DNA from: Actinosynnema pretiosum
GTDB lineage: Bacteria > Actinomycetota > Actinomycetes > Mycobacteriales > Pseudonocardiaceae
Assembly (NCBI RefSeq): GCF_024171695.1
Contig: NZ_JAMTCF010000014.1
Location: forward strand, 124,001-188,000
Length of the DNA stretch: 64,000 nucleotides
Direction: 5' to 3'
Positions 39,557-48,009 of the stretch are shown here, in pieces. The notes under the pieces are model-generated. The model was given only the letters and a program-made list of their open reading frames with translations. It did not search any database and had not been told where the DNA came from. Position 1 is the stretch's first letter, and every line of letters starts with the position of its first letter. The translations under genes and the position numbers were made by a program.

Positions 39557-40183
39557 ATGTCCGTTCCTGTGACATCCGCACACTCCCCCGGCCCTCCCGT
39601 GGTGTCGCCGATCCCCGGTGTCCCCGGCGCCTGGTCGCTGTCGATGCCCGTGCACGAGGACCTGCGGGGACAGGTGTGGTCGTGGTTCCAGTCGTCGCAG
39701 ACCGACCGGCTCCGCCCGGCCCTGACCCCGCTCAGGGCCGCGGTCACCGTCTCGCGGCGCGGCGCGCTGCGCGGGATCAAGTACTGCGATGGCGCGAAGT
39801 ACGTGTCCTGTCTGGCCGGGCGGGTCCTGGAGGTGGTGCTGGACCTGCGGGAAGGCTCGCCCGGTTTCGGCCGCCCGCACGTGCTGCAGATGCGCGGAGG
39901 CGAGGGCACGGCGTTGCACCTGCCCGCAGGGGTGGGGCACGCCTGCCTGGCACTGACCGACGGGACGGTCGTGGCCTACCTGCACGAGAGCCCCGCCGGG
40001 ACGCCCCCCGAGGCGAGCGTCCACCCCCTGGACCCCGCCCTGGGAATCCCCTGGCCCCAGGAGCTGTCGCCGGTGCTCTCCGACGGGGACGCCGCCGCGC
40101 CGTCCCTGGCCGCGGCGCGCGAGCTCGGCCTGTTGCCCCGATTCCAGCCCGCGCCCCAGGGCACGGGCACCGACCACCAGTGA
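39557..40183 (+). CDS. RmlC-like dTDP-sugar 3,5-epimerase homologue lacking catalytic residues
   Basis: The cupin core is recognisable: VSRRGALRGIKYCDGAKYVS, GRVLEVVLDLREGSPGFG, LHLPAGVGHACLAL and PLDPALGIPWP. In active RmlC enzymes the RG(I/L)H motif supplies the catalytic histidine; here it is lysine (RGIK, Lys75). The region that normally carries the catalytic tyrosine (about residue 140, LHESPAGTPPE) also lacks it. The protein may bind a nucleotide sugar without epimerising it or catalyse another step. AAGGGG precedes ATG 39557. It is the first gene of the operon. Confidence 0.8.
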   Translation: MSVPVTSAHSPGPPVVSPIPGVPGAWSLSMPVHEDLRGQVWSWFQSSQTDRLRPALTPLRAAVTVSRRGALRGIKYCDGAKYVSCLAGRVLEVVLDLREGSPGFGRPHVLQMRGGEGTALHLPAGVGHACLALTDGTVVAYLHESPAGTPPEASVHPLDPALGIPWPQELSPVLSDGDAAAPSLAAARELGLLPRFQPAPQGTGTDHQ

Positions 40184-40209
40184 ACCCCACACGGACAAGG
40201 AGCAGGGAC

Positions 40210-41226
40210 ATGACCGCAGTCCTGGTCACCGGCGGCGCCGGATTCATCGGCTCGCACCTGGTCAAACACCTGCTGCAGGACGAGCGGGTCAGTCGCGTCA
40301 CCGTGCTCGACGCGCTGACCTACGCCGGCAGCGTGGAGAACATGGGGGAGGCGTTCCTGTCCCCCAAGCTTGCCTTCCGACACGGCAACATCCTGGACGC
40401 CGACCTGGTCGGGGAACTGGTCGGCGAGCACGAGGCGATCGTGCACCTGGCCGCCGAATCGCACGTGGACCGCTCGTTCCTGCAAGCCGGGAACTTCGTC
40501 ACCACCAACGTGCTGGGAACCCAGACCCTGCTGGAGGCCGCCCGCCGCCGGCAGGTGGCCAAGTTCGTGCACGTGTCCACGGACGAGGTGTACGGGCCGC
40601 TGGAGACCGGGTGCGCCCACGAGGGGTCGCCGCTGCTGCCCACGGTGCCCTACGCCGCCTCCAAGGCGGCCAGCGACCTGATCGCCCTGTCCTACCACCG
40701 CACCTACGGGCTGCCGGTGTGCGTGACGCGCTCGTCGAACAACTACGGGCCCTGCCAGCACCCGGAGAAGATCATCCCGTTGTTCGCCACCCGGCTGCTC
40801 TCGGGCCAACCGGTCGGGCTGCACGGCAACGGCGAGCACGTGCGCAACTGGCTGCACGTGGCCGACAACTGCCGCGGCATCGCCCTGGCGCTGCACTCCG
40901 GCAAGCCGGGCGAGGTCTACAACATCGGCGGCGGAACCGACCTGGACAACCGGACCCTGGCCGACATGCTGGTGCGGCTGTGCCGGGCCGACCCCGCCCT
41001 GGTGAGGTGCGTGCCCGACCGGCAGGCCAACGACATCCGCTACGCGATGGACTTCACCAAGATCACCGAGGAGTTGGGGTACCGGCCCGAGCAGGACCTG
41101 GAGGCGGGGTTGGCCGAGACCGTGGCCTGGTACCGGGCCAACCCCAGCCGGTGGGCACCGATGCTGCGCACCCCCGGTGCCCCGGTGCCGAGCGTGAGCC
41201 TGACCGTCCCGGCGGGGCTGCGGTGA
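40210..41226 (+). CDS. dTDP-glucose 4,6-dehydratase (RmlB-like)
   Basis: This extended short-chain dehydrogenase has GGAGFIGSH (residues 8-16) for NAD, the TDE triad (Thr124-Asp125-Glu126 in STDEVYG) and YAASK (Tyr148, Lys152), all intact. RSSNNYGPCQHPEKIIPLF and NWLHVADN are diagnostic of RmlB. It would convert a dTDP-hexose to its 4-keto-6-deoxy form, the entry step for modified sugars. The length of 338 aa is normal. Its stop overlaps the ATP-grasp start by GTGA. Confidence 0.92.
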   Translation: MTAVLVTGGAGFIGSHLVKHLLQDERVSRVTVLDALTYAGSVENMGEAFLSPKLAFRHGNILDADLVGELVGEHEAIVHLAAESHVDRSFLQAGNFVTTNVLGTQTLLEAARRRQVAKFVHVSTDEVYGPLETGCAHEGSPLLPTVPYAASKAASDLIALSYHRTYGLPVCVTRSSNNYGPCQHPEKIIPLFATRLLSGQPVGLHGNGEHVRNWLHVADNCRGIALALHSGKPGEVYNIGGGTDLDNRTLADMLVRLCRADPALVRCVPDRQANDIRYAMDFTKITEELGYRPEQDLEAGLAETVAWYRANPSRWAPMLRTPGAPVPSVSLTVPAGLR

Positions 41227-42203
41227 CCGCCTACCTGTCCCCGCCTACGCCGCCGTGGCGGCTGCTGGTCACCGGCGTCGGCGGCGCTCCCGGCTTCGAC
41301 CTGGCCCGTGCGGCGCTCAAGCTGGGGCACACGGTGATCGCCGCCGACGCCGACCCGCAGGCCAACGGCCTGTTCCTGGACGACGTCCAGGCACAGGTGC
41401 TGCCCATCGCGACGGCGCAGGACTACGAGCGGGAGCTGCTGCGGCTGTGCGCCCGGCTCAGGCCGCAGGCCCTGCTGTCCACGGTGGAGGCCGAACTGCC
41501 CCGACTGCGCGCACTGGCCCCGCGGTTGCGGGAGCTGGGGGTGCGCACCTGGCTGCCACCGCAGGACGCGGTGGCAGCGAGCCTGGACAAGGCCCTGTTC
41601 CACGACAGGATGAGCGCCTGCAGCGTGCCGGTACCCGAGACGTGGCTGCCCGACCAGCTGCACCTGGCACCCGAGAACGCCGAACTGGTGGTCAAACCAC
41701 GCTGCGGCCAAGGCGCCCGTGACGTGCTGTTCTGCTCCACCCGCCTCCAGGCACGGGTGTTGTGCGACCTGGTGGCCGACCCGATCGTGCAGCGCCGTGT
41801 CCACGGCGAGGAATTCACCGCCGACTGCCTGACCGACCGCGGCGGCACCACCAGCGTGGTACTGCGCCAGCGGCTGCTGGTCAAAGGCGGGTTGTCGATG
41901 GTCTCGCGCACCGTGCAGGACCCGGAGGCCACCCGGTTGGTCGTGCGCGCGCTGACCGCGCTGGGCATGACCGGGGCCTGTTGCGTGCAAGGGTTCCGCA
42001 CCGCGCGGGGCGGGCTGCTGCTCACCGAGGTCAACGCCAGGGTGGCCGGTGGTTTCCCGCTGGCCGAGGCCGCCGGGGCCGACCTTGTGGGCCAGATGCT
42101 CAACGGCCTGTTCGGGCTCCAGGTCGACCACCGGCGCCTGACCTACCGGGTCGGCGTGACCTTGACCAAGTACATCGAGACCCTCACCGTCGCAGGAGGC
42201 TGA
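41223..42203 (+). CDS. ATP-grasp ligase, CarB/PylC-like
   Basis: The N-terminal fold (RLLVTGVGGAPGFDLARAAL) is the pre-ATP-grasp domain. ELVVKPRCGQGARDVLF, VQRRVHGEEFTADCL and LLLTEVNARVAGGFPLAEAA are ATP-grasp motifs, including the metal-binding E-x-N. Such enzymes join a carboxylate to an amine or thiol using ATP. Within a sugar operon it could attach an amino acid or other acid to an aminosugar made by the DegT aminotransferase. At 326 aa it is slightly short but complete. Confidence 0.85.
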   Translation: MTAYLSPPTPPWRLLVTGVGGAPGFDLARAALKLGHTVIAADADPQANGLFLDDVQAQVLPIATAQDYERELLRLCARLRPQALLSTVEAELPRLRALAPRLRELGVRTWLPPQDAVAASLDKALFHDRMSACSVPVPETWLPDQLHLAPENAELVVKPRCGQGARDVLFCSTRLQARVLCDLVADPIVQRRVHGEEFTADCLTDRGGTTSVVLRQRLLVKGGLSMVSRTVQDPEATRLVVRALTALGMTGACCVQGFRTARGGLLLTEVNARVAGGFPLAEAAGADLVGQMLNGLFGLQVDHRRLTYRVGVTLTKYIETLTVAGG

Positions 42204-42205
42204 CG

Positions 42206-43381
42206 ATGACCACCCTGCTCCCCACCCCCATCGGGAACGACGAGGTGGCGCGCAACGCGCGCCCGGTCCTGCACGGACCCGAGTACGCCGCTGTCGCCGA
42301 GGTGCTCGCCAGCGGCCACTACGGGCACGGCCCGACCACCGAGGCATTCGAGCGCGCCCTGGCCGACCACCTGCAGGTGCCCGAGGTGGTCACGGTGGCC
42401 TCCGGCACCGTGGCCCTGCAGATCGCCCTGCAGTCCGCCGGGATCGACGCGGGCGACGAGGTGCTCGTGCCCTCGCTGACCTTCTGCGCCAGCGTGCAGG
42501 CCATCCTGGCCACCGGCGCGCACCCCCGCTTCGTCGAGGTCGACCCGCGGACCCTGTGCGTGCGCGCCGAAGACGTCCTGGACGGGCTCACCGAGACCAC
42601 CCGCGCGGTGATGCCGGTGCTCTACGGCGGCCGCGCGGTGGACCTGTCACCGATCCGGGAACTGCTGCACCGGCGAGACGTGGTCGTGGTGGAGGACGCC
42701 GCGCACGCCTTCGGCTCCCGGCACCGCGACGGGCGCCCGGTCGGCGCGGGCGAGGCGCTGACCTGCTTCAGCTTCGACCCGATCAAGAACCTCACCTGCG
42801 GCGAAGGCGGCGCCGTGGTGCCCGCCACTCCGGAACAGGCACACCGGGCCCGACGGCTGCGCGCGCTGGGCATCGTCCAGGACCACGCCCGCCGCGCCGC
42901 CACCACCACCTACCAGGTCGACGGGGCGGGCCTGCGCGCCCACCTGCCGGCGATCAACGCCGCGATCGGCCAGGTCCAGCTCGCCCACTTCGCCGAGCAC
43001 GCCCACCGGCGAGTGCTGCTGTGGAAGGCCTACCGCGACCGGCTCACCGACCTGGAGCAGGTCGGGCTGGTCGATGTGGACATCGAACGCACCGTGCCGT
43101 TCAACACCGTGGTGCTGCTGCCCGCCCCGGCACGCGAGACCGTCTTCGCCCACCTGCGCGCCGCGGGCATCGGGGTGGGGGTGCACTACCCGCCCAACCA
43201 CCTGCAGCCCGCCTTCGCCCGGTGGCGCCGCCCGTTACCGGTCACCGAGGAACTGGCCGAGCGGATGCTGACCCTGCCGCTGCACCCCCGGATGGACCGG
43301 CACGACGTGGACAGCGTCGTCGACGCCCTGGCCTCGGCCCTGGCGGCAACCGGCACGGACACCGAAAGGACGCGGCGATGA
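42206..43381 (+). CDS. DegT/DnrJ/EryC1/StrS-type sugar aminotransferase
   Basis: The PLP-dependent fold is shown by ASGTVALQIALQSAGIDAGD, PSLTFCASVQAILATGAHPR, VEDAAHAFGSRH and the PLP lysine in FDPIKNLTCGEGG (Lys194). These enzymes transaminate 3- or 4-keto sugars bound to dTDP or UDP, so the RmlB product is a likely substrate. A GGAGG precedes ATG 42206, 2 nt after the ATP-grasp stop, and its own stop overlaps the phosphatase start. Length 391 aa is usual. Confidence 0.9.
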   Translation: MTTLLPTPIGNDEVARNARPVLHGPEYAAVAEVLASGHYGHGPTTEAFERALADHLQVPEVVTVASGTVALQIALQSAGIDAGDEVLVPSLTFCASVQAILATGAHPRFVEVDPRTLCVRAEDVLDGLTETTRAVMPVLYGGRAVDLSPIRELLHRRDVVVVEDAAHAFGSRHRDGRPVGAGEALTCFSFDPIKNLTCGEGGAVVPATPEQAHRARRLRALGIVQDHARRAATTTYQVDGAGLRAHLPAINAAIGQVQLAHFAEHAHRRVLLWKAYRDRLTDLEQVGLVDVDIERTVPFNTVVLLPAPARETVFAHLRAAGIGVGVHYPPNHLQPAFARWRRPLPVTEELAERMLTLPLHPRMDRHDVDSVVDALASALAATGTDTERTRR

Positions 43382-43851
43382 GCCCGCAACCGGCCCAGAC
43401 CGTGACCGGCATGCCGACGACGGACAGGCCGCGTCGCCTGCTCACCGTCTGCCTGGGCAACCACTGCCGCTCCCCCCTGGCCGCCGTCGTGCTCGCCGAC
43501 CTCGGCGGCCAGGCGGTACAGGTGCGTTCGGCTGGCACCCGCGACCGCTGGCAGGACCAGCCCGCCCACCGGCTCATGGTCGTGGCCGCGGCCCGCCGCG
43601 GCCACGACCTGACCGCGCACCGCGGCGCCCAGGTCACCGACGAGATGCTGGACTGGGCCGACGTGGTCCTGGCGATGGACCACTCCATCCTCACCACCCT
43701 GCAGAAGAGTGCCACCGACGAGCAGCGAAACAAGATGACCCTCTACCTGCCCGACGGCCAGGACGTCCCCGACCCCTTCGGCCGCGACCAGGCCGCCTTC
43801 GACGAGTGCGCGGCCATCATCGCCGCTGCCGCCAGCCACCATCTGCCCTGA
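43378..43851 (+). CDS. Low-molecular-weight protein tyrosine phosphatase-like protein
   Basis: The P-loop VCLGNHCRSP contains Cys25 and Arg31 in the required C-x5-R spacing. Downstream DVPDPFGRD supplies the general-acid Asp-Pro. Enzymes of this family dephosphorylate tyrosines on kinases that control polysaccharide export, and some act on small phospho-metabolites. Its ATG overlaps the aminotransferase stop. As the last gene of the operon it may regulate the pathway or remove a phosphate from its product. Length 157 aa is typical. Confidence 0.88.
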   Translation: MSPQPAQTVTGMPTTDRPRRLLTVCLGNHCRSPLAAVVLADLGGQAVQVRSAGTRDRWQDQPAHRLMVVAAARRGHDLTAHRGAQVTDEMLDWADVVLAMDHSILTTLQKSATDEQRNKMTLYLPDGQDVPDPFGRDQAAFDECAAIIAAAASHHLP

Positions 43852-43860
43852 GCGCTCGGA

Positions 43861-45066
43861 TCACTGTGACGCCGCGGCCAGCAGCACCTGCACCAGGCTG
43901 GCCGCGGCGTCACGACGGCCCAACGCGCCCGCCGCCCGCGCCATCCGCCCCCGCGCGTCCGCATCGCCCAGCAACGCGCCCACCGCCTGTGCCAAGCCAT
44001 GCCCGTCCACCTCATCCCGCAGAGCGATCGCGGCCCCCGAGCGGTGCAGATAGTCGGCGTTGGACGCCTGCTCACCACCGGCGGAGCTGGCCAGGGGAAC
44101 GAGCACCGATGCCTTGCCCAGCGCAGTCAACTCGGCGATAGTGCCCGCACCGCTGCGGGAAAGCACGACGTCGGCGAGCGCGAACACATCCGGCAGCTCC
44201 GGCCCCAGGTAACCGGTAGGCCAGTACCTCCCGGCCAGCACCGGCGGCAACGTCGCCGCGTTCCGGACAGCCTCGTCCTGGTTGGCCTGTCCGCACTGGT
44301 GCACCACATTGGCCCGCTCCAACAGCCAGGGCAGGATCTGCCGCACCAGGGTGTTGATCTGCCGGGCCCCCTGGGATCCGCCGGTGACGTAGAGCGTGGG
44401 AAGCCTGCGGTCGAAGCCGCAGGTAGCGGGCAGTGTCCAGGCCCGCGCGGCTTGGCCGGTCAGCAGTTCAGGCCGCACCGGGTTGCCGGTGACCACCGCC
44501 CGCTCGCGCGCCTGCTGAGGCAGGAAGTCGAGCGTGGACTGCGTCGAGACGGCCACACGGGTCGCGCGCGAGGCGAGGACCCTGTTGGTCAACCCCAGGC
44601 GCGTGGTCTGCTCGTGGACCACCAGCGGCACCGAGCAGGAACTGGCGGCCATCCCCACCGGCACGGCCACGTAGCCGCCGGTGGCCAGGACCACGTGCGG
44701 CCGGAACTGCTTGATCACAGCCCGCGCCTGCGCCATGCCGACGGGCACGCGGGCCATGTCCGCGATATTGGCGGGCGAGAGCATTTTGATCGGATTGGCC
44801 GAACGTCTGATCTTTCCCACCGCCACGGACCTGAACTCGATCCCCGCCGCCTGCGCCGAGCGCTGCTCCATGCCCTCCCGCTCCCCCACCCACAACACCT
44901 GCGGCGCTGGAGCGGACATCGCGGCACTGCGTTCCCCCAGCGCACGGACCACGGCCAACCCCGGCGAGATGTGCCCGCCGGTACCGCCGCCGGTGACCAC
45001 CACGCGCAAGGAATCCCTCCTTGGGGAGACGCCCGCGATGATCTCGGTATCGCTCTCGTGCTTCAC
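43861..45066 (-). CDS. MurG-like UDP-GlcNAc glycosyltransferase paralog
   Basis: The GT28 signature GGGTGGHISPGLAVVRALGE is at about residues 26-45. LATGGYVAVPVGMAA, VVHEQ, TGGSQGARQIN and the donor site SRSGAGTIAELTALGKASVL are all present, so it should be active. It stands outside a cell-wall gene cluster and next to a sugar-nucleotide operon, suggesting a dedicated GlcNAc or modified-sugar transfer to a lipid or small acceptor. GTG 45066 is chosen (GAAGG upstream); a start at 45255 would add an unconserved leader. It is convergent with the phosphatase gene, 9 nt apart. Confidence 0.85.
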   Translation of the reverse strand: MKHESDTEIIAGVSPRRDSLRVVVTGGGTGGHISPGLAVVRALGERSAAMSAPAPQVLWVGEREGMEQRSAQAAGIEFRSVAVGKIRRSANPIKMLSPANIADMARVPVGMAQARAVIKQFRPHVVLATGGYVAVPVGMAASSCSVPLVVHEQTTRLGLTNRVLASRATRVAVSTQSTLDFLPQQARERAVVTGNPVRPELLTGQAARAWTLPATCGFDRRLPTLYVTGGSQGARQINTLVRQILPWLLERANVVHQCGQANQDEAVRNAATLPPVLAGRYWPTGYLGPELPDVFALADVVLSRSGAGTIAELTALGKASVLVPLASSAGGEQASNADYLHRSGAAIALRDEVDGHGLAQAVGALLGDADARGRMARAAGALGRRDAAASLVQVLLAAASQ

Positions 45067-45141
45067 TGCGACCACACCTTCGAGGATTTTCACCGGAATG
45101 ATCAAGAATCCGCCCGCTGCCGCGAACACGACCGACCGGTT

Positions 45142-45159
45142 CCCGCTGTCGACAGCGGG
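45142..45159. promoter_or_regulatory. 18-bp perfect palindrome upstream of the MurG paralog
   Basis: CCCGCTGTCGACAGCGGG is perfectly symmetric and lies 76 nt upstream of the chosen GTG. It could be an operator for this gene. The rest of the gap to the HNH gene (45160-45501) holds no gene I can support. Confidence 0.45.
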
Positions 45160-45501
45160 TGTGCGGTAGGCGCACCACGACTCGGGATGGCGAGACGTTA
45201 CCGATGAGGCCGATGCACCCAGTCCCCAGGTCCTGTCTGCCTCACACGACCGCATGACGCAGCACCTCTATGGTCGCCAGAACGCCCTGGGCCTTCATGC
45301 TCCCTCTCGCGCACCGGCCGACACGGTGGCGTGATCCGCGCAGCCTCCGCAGCGGAGGCGAGGTATCGGGTCTGCCCGTCGAGGGGTGGGCCGGGGGCGA
45401 CGAGGTGCTCACCGAAGGCGCACAGGTCCCACGGGACGCGCGCCCAGGAGCATCGGCGCGGGAATGTCTACCCGAAATTCACCCGACATTCTTCCCTCGG
45501 T

Positions 45502-46590
45502 TCACCACGGTGCCACTCCCGCTTTCCATTCGATGATCTCCGCACTGTCGACGTCCACGCGTGTCGGATCGCCGTCCACCGGGAAGAACGAGATCGAGAA
45601 GCGCCCGTGGGCGGCAACATCCTCCTGAAGCCAGTCCGTCCCGGAGCCGTCGTCGTTGACCACGGCGGCGTGCGCACTCATGTCGACAGCGAACGTCCCG
45701 CCCGCCGTGAATTCGCCGGACGGGTCGAACGTCAGACTGTCCGCCTCGACGAAGAGCCGACCGGACGGATCGCCCACGTCCGGATAATGATGCCCGCGCT
45801 CTCCGAGGTTCGAGGCAATGGCATCACGGACGCGTTCCACCACTGCGTCGTGGACGGCGGACATGACGTGAGATGCCATGTCGTCGAAGTCCATCCCGTA
45901 AAAATCCTCCACGATCACGCGAGCGCGACGCACGGAGTTGTTCAGAATGAATACGGCACTGCACCCTCCTTCCTCATAGGAGCCGGAATCCCCTTGCGCG
46001 ATCGACACCTCCCTAGTGGTCGAATAGCCCTCCAGCATGTCGACGTCCAGAACGCTAATTCGACTTATCACGAGCGGAGCGAAATCCATGAAAGCCTGAC
46101 GGGATGCCGGCTCGTTCATGTCCGCCGTCGAAGCCAGGAACAGTTCCTTCTCTACCGTCTGGGCGGTTTTGAATCTTTTTACCTTTTTTACTACACTCGC
46201 CTCCAGTTTGTGCGCCTTGTCCAGGTTGACGGCCGTGATTCCGACCCCCAGTAGATCGCGATTACTTTTCTTGCGGTTGCATTCTGCACATGCCGGGGCA
46301 AGGTTTCCCAGGGCGTGAATGTCGAAGCCTTCCCGCCTTTCGGGCGAGAGGTGGAGACTCAGCAATTCGGCAAGTTTATCCTTTTTTGTGTCCTGCGGGA
46401 TGATGTGGTCGATTTGGATATTCGAGAAGTCCGTAGGTCGCGAACACATGTAGCATCGATTCCCCCATGATTCCAGCAGTGCGAGTCGCAGAACGGAGTT
46501 TTCGTCTGCCTGGCCGGGGAGGTAACGAACGTCGTCGTCCACTTTCTTCACATTACCCGTGCCGTCAGACGCGGCGGCCGAGAGCGGCAA
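45502..46590 (-). CDS. HNH endonuclease domain protein, compositionally foreign
   Basis: Residues about 35-115 are a zinc-ribbon HNH nuclease: CYMC (Cys46, Cys49), IDHIIP (Asp61-His62), and GNLAPACAECNRKKSNR (Cys101, Cys104). The C-terminal 240 residues are an unrecognised domain without membrane segments, acidic and beta-rich. The gene is less GC-rich than its neighbours and uses more Lys and Ile, pointing to transfer. TTG 46590 with GGAG 7 nt upstream is the likely start; GTG 46551 is an alternative. A role in defence against foreign DNA is plausible but not shown. Confidence 0.8.
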   Translation of the reverse strand: MPLSAAASDGTGNVKKVDDDVRYLPGQADENSVLRLALLESWGNRCYMCSRPTDFSNIQIDHIIPQDTKKDKLAELLSLHLSPERREGFDIHALGNLAPACAECNRKKSNRDLLGVGITAVNLDKAHKLEASVVKKVKRFKTAQTVEKELFLASTADMNEPASRQAFMDFAPLVISRISVLDVDMLEGYSTTREVSIAQGDSGSYEEGGCSAVFILNNSVRRARVIVEDFYGMDFDDMASHVMSAVHDAVVERVRDAIASNLGERGHHYPDVGDPSGRLFVEADSLTFDPSGEFTAGGTFAVDMSAHAAVVNDDGSGTDWLQEDVAAHGRFSISFFPVDGDPTRVDVDSAEIIEWKAGVAPW

Positions 46591-46619
46591 CAGGATGCTC
46601 CGGTCCGGCAGTGTCTACC

Positions 46620-47795
46620 TCAGGCAGACCACCCGCTGGGAGCATCGGCCAGGGCGAACGCCAGCGCACCACTGGCGGCCGCCGCCCGGCCGAGGCGGGA
46701 AGTGCGGAGCCTCACGGGCGGGTCGACTGTCTCCATGCTGGCGGGCACAGTGCATGTCCACCCTCGTCTGACGGCCTCGGCCAGCACGTCGCCTGCTCTG
46801 CCCAGGTCTCCGCCTAGGACGACCGTGTCCACGTTGACGACGAGGAACACCTCGCCCAATACCCTTCCCAGGGCGTGCCCGGCGTCCTGGATCACGCGCG
46901 CGTACACCCGCTCGCCCGCGTGTACCCGCGTCACCAGGTCATCGAGGATCGTCGGAAGATCGCTACGCCGCCCCAGGTGGGCCTGGCGCACCTGGTCGAT
47001 CAGATGTGGTCCTGAGATCAGGGTCTCCAGGCATCCCCGGTTGCCGCAGCGGCACCTCTTTCCGGCTGGCTCGACGGGTATGTGCCCCAGGGCAGCGGCG
47101 TGCCCACTCGCTCCCCGCCACACCCTTCCGGCGAAGACCAGTCCGGCGTCGACCTCGTGGGAGGCGTGGACGGCCAGCAGGAGCACGTCGTCGTCGTGTT
47201 CGGTGCCATGGAGGTACTCGCCGAACGCCGCCATGTTCCCGAGGTTGTCCACCACGGCCTGGACGTCCGGGAGGTACTCGATCAGCGCCTTCTCCCAGGG
47301 CGGTTGATGTTCGACCGGGGTGGGGACGCCGAGCCCGAGCGAGACGATGTCGTTTCTGTCCATGCCGAGGGTGTCGAGCAGGTCGTCGACCATGGCGACG
47401 GCCGTGCCCGCCCACAACTCCTTTCCCTCCCCGGCGCCGTGGACGCTGGATTGGTGCAGGACGCGTCCACCGTCGACGCGCCGGAGCGCGACCACGACCC
47501 GGTCGTGTGCCAGTTCGATGCCCACCGCTGCCCCGATCATCGGCGCGCAGCGCACCCGGTTCCCGCGTTCGTCCCTGTTCGGCCCGACCTCGACCAAGCC
47601 GTTCTGCTGGAGTCGGGCGACCGCACCGGAGACGGTGGCCTGGGACAGGCCGGTCCACCGGGCCAGGCGCGCCTGGGAGGCCGAGGACAGCACCATGATC
47701 GCGCGCAACACGGCGACGGTGTTCGCCTCGCGCACGGAGAGCCGGCGCGTCGACAGGGCGTCCCGCGCGTGTCGCGGGGCGCCGGAGGTGGTCAT
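46620..47795 (-). CDS. ROK-family transcriptional regulator
   Basis: An N-terminal winged helix (VLSSASQARLARWTGLSQAT, VSGAVARLQQNGLVEVG) is followed by the ROK domain. The domain has the zinc motif CRCGNRGCLE and an ASGHAAALGHIPV segment, similar to sugar kinases. GVGIELAHDRVVVALRRVDG is the nucleotide-binding entry. Such regulators respond to sugars or sugar phosphates. ATG 47795 has CAGGCAGG upstream. No transport or catabolic operon is adjacent, so its target is unclear; the sugar-nucleotide operon 3 kb away is one candidate. Confidence 0.85.
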   Translation of the reverse strand: MTTSGAPRHARDALSTRRLSVREANTVAVLRAIMVLSSASQARLARWTGLSQATVSGAVARLQQNGLVEVGPNRDERGNRVRCAPMIGAAVGIELAHDRVVVALRRVDGGRVLHQSSVHGAGEGKELWAGTAVAMVDDLLDTLGMDRNDIVSLGLGVPTPVEHQPPWEKALIEYLPDVQAVVDNLGNMAAFGEYLHGTEHDDDVLLLAVHASHEVDAGLVFAGRVWRGASGHAAALGHIPVEPAGKRCRCGNRGCLETLISGPHLIDQVRQAHLGRRSDLPTILDDLVTRVHAGERVYARVIQDAGHALGRVLGEVFLVVNVDTVVLGGDLGRAGDVLAEAVRRGWTCTVPASMETVDPPVRLRTSRLGRAAAASGALAFALADAPSGWSA

Positions 47796-48009
47796 CGGGC
47801 CTGCCTGGGAACTGTCGGGAAGCCATGGGTCGGGCCGGTCGAGGATGTCCGCAGCGCGCTCCGGGGTTTCTGGGGCCGTGTCGGTTGTCGAGGGGGACGG
47901 TGTCGGGCTTTGCGGGTACGACCTGGCGCGAGGTGTAGGGGGGAGATGGGCGGGACCGAGCCTTTCGTGGTGGCCGTGACACGGGGGTGGGCGGTCGAGA
48001 GGACAGGCG

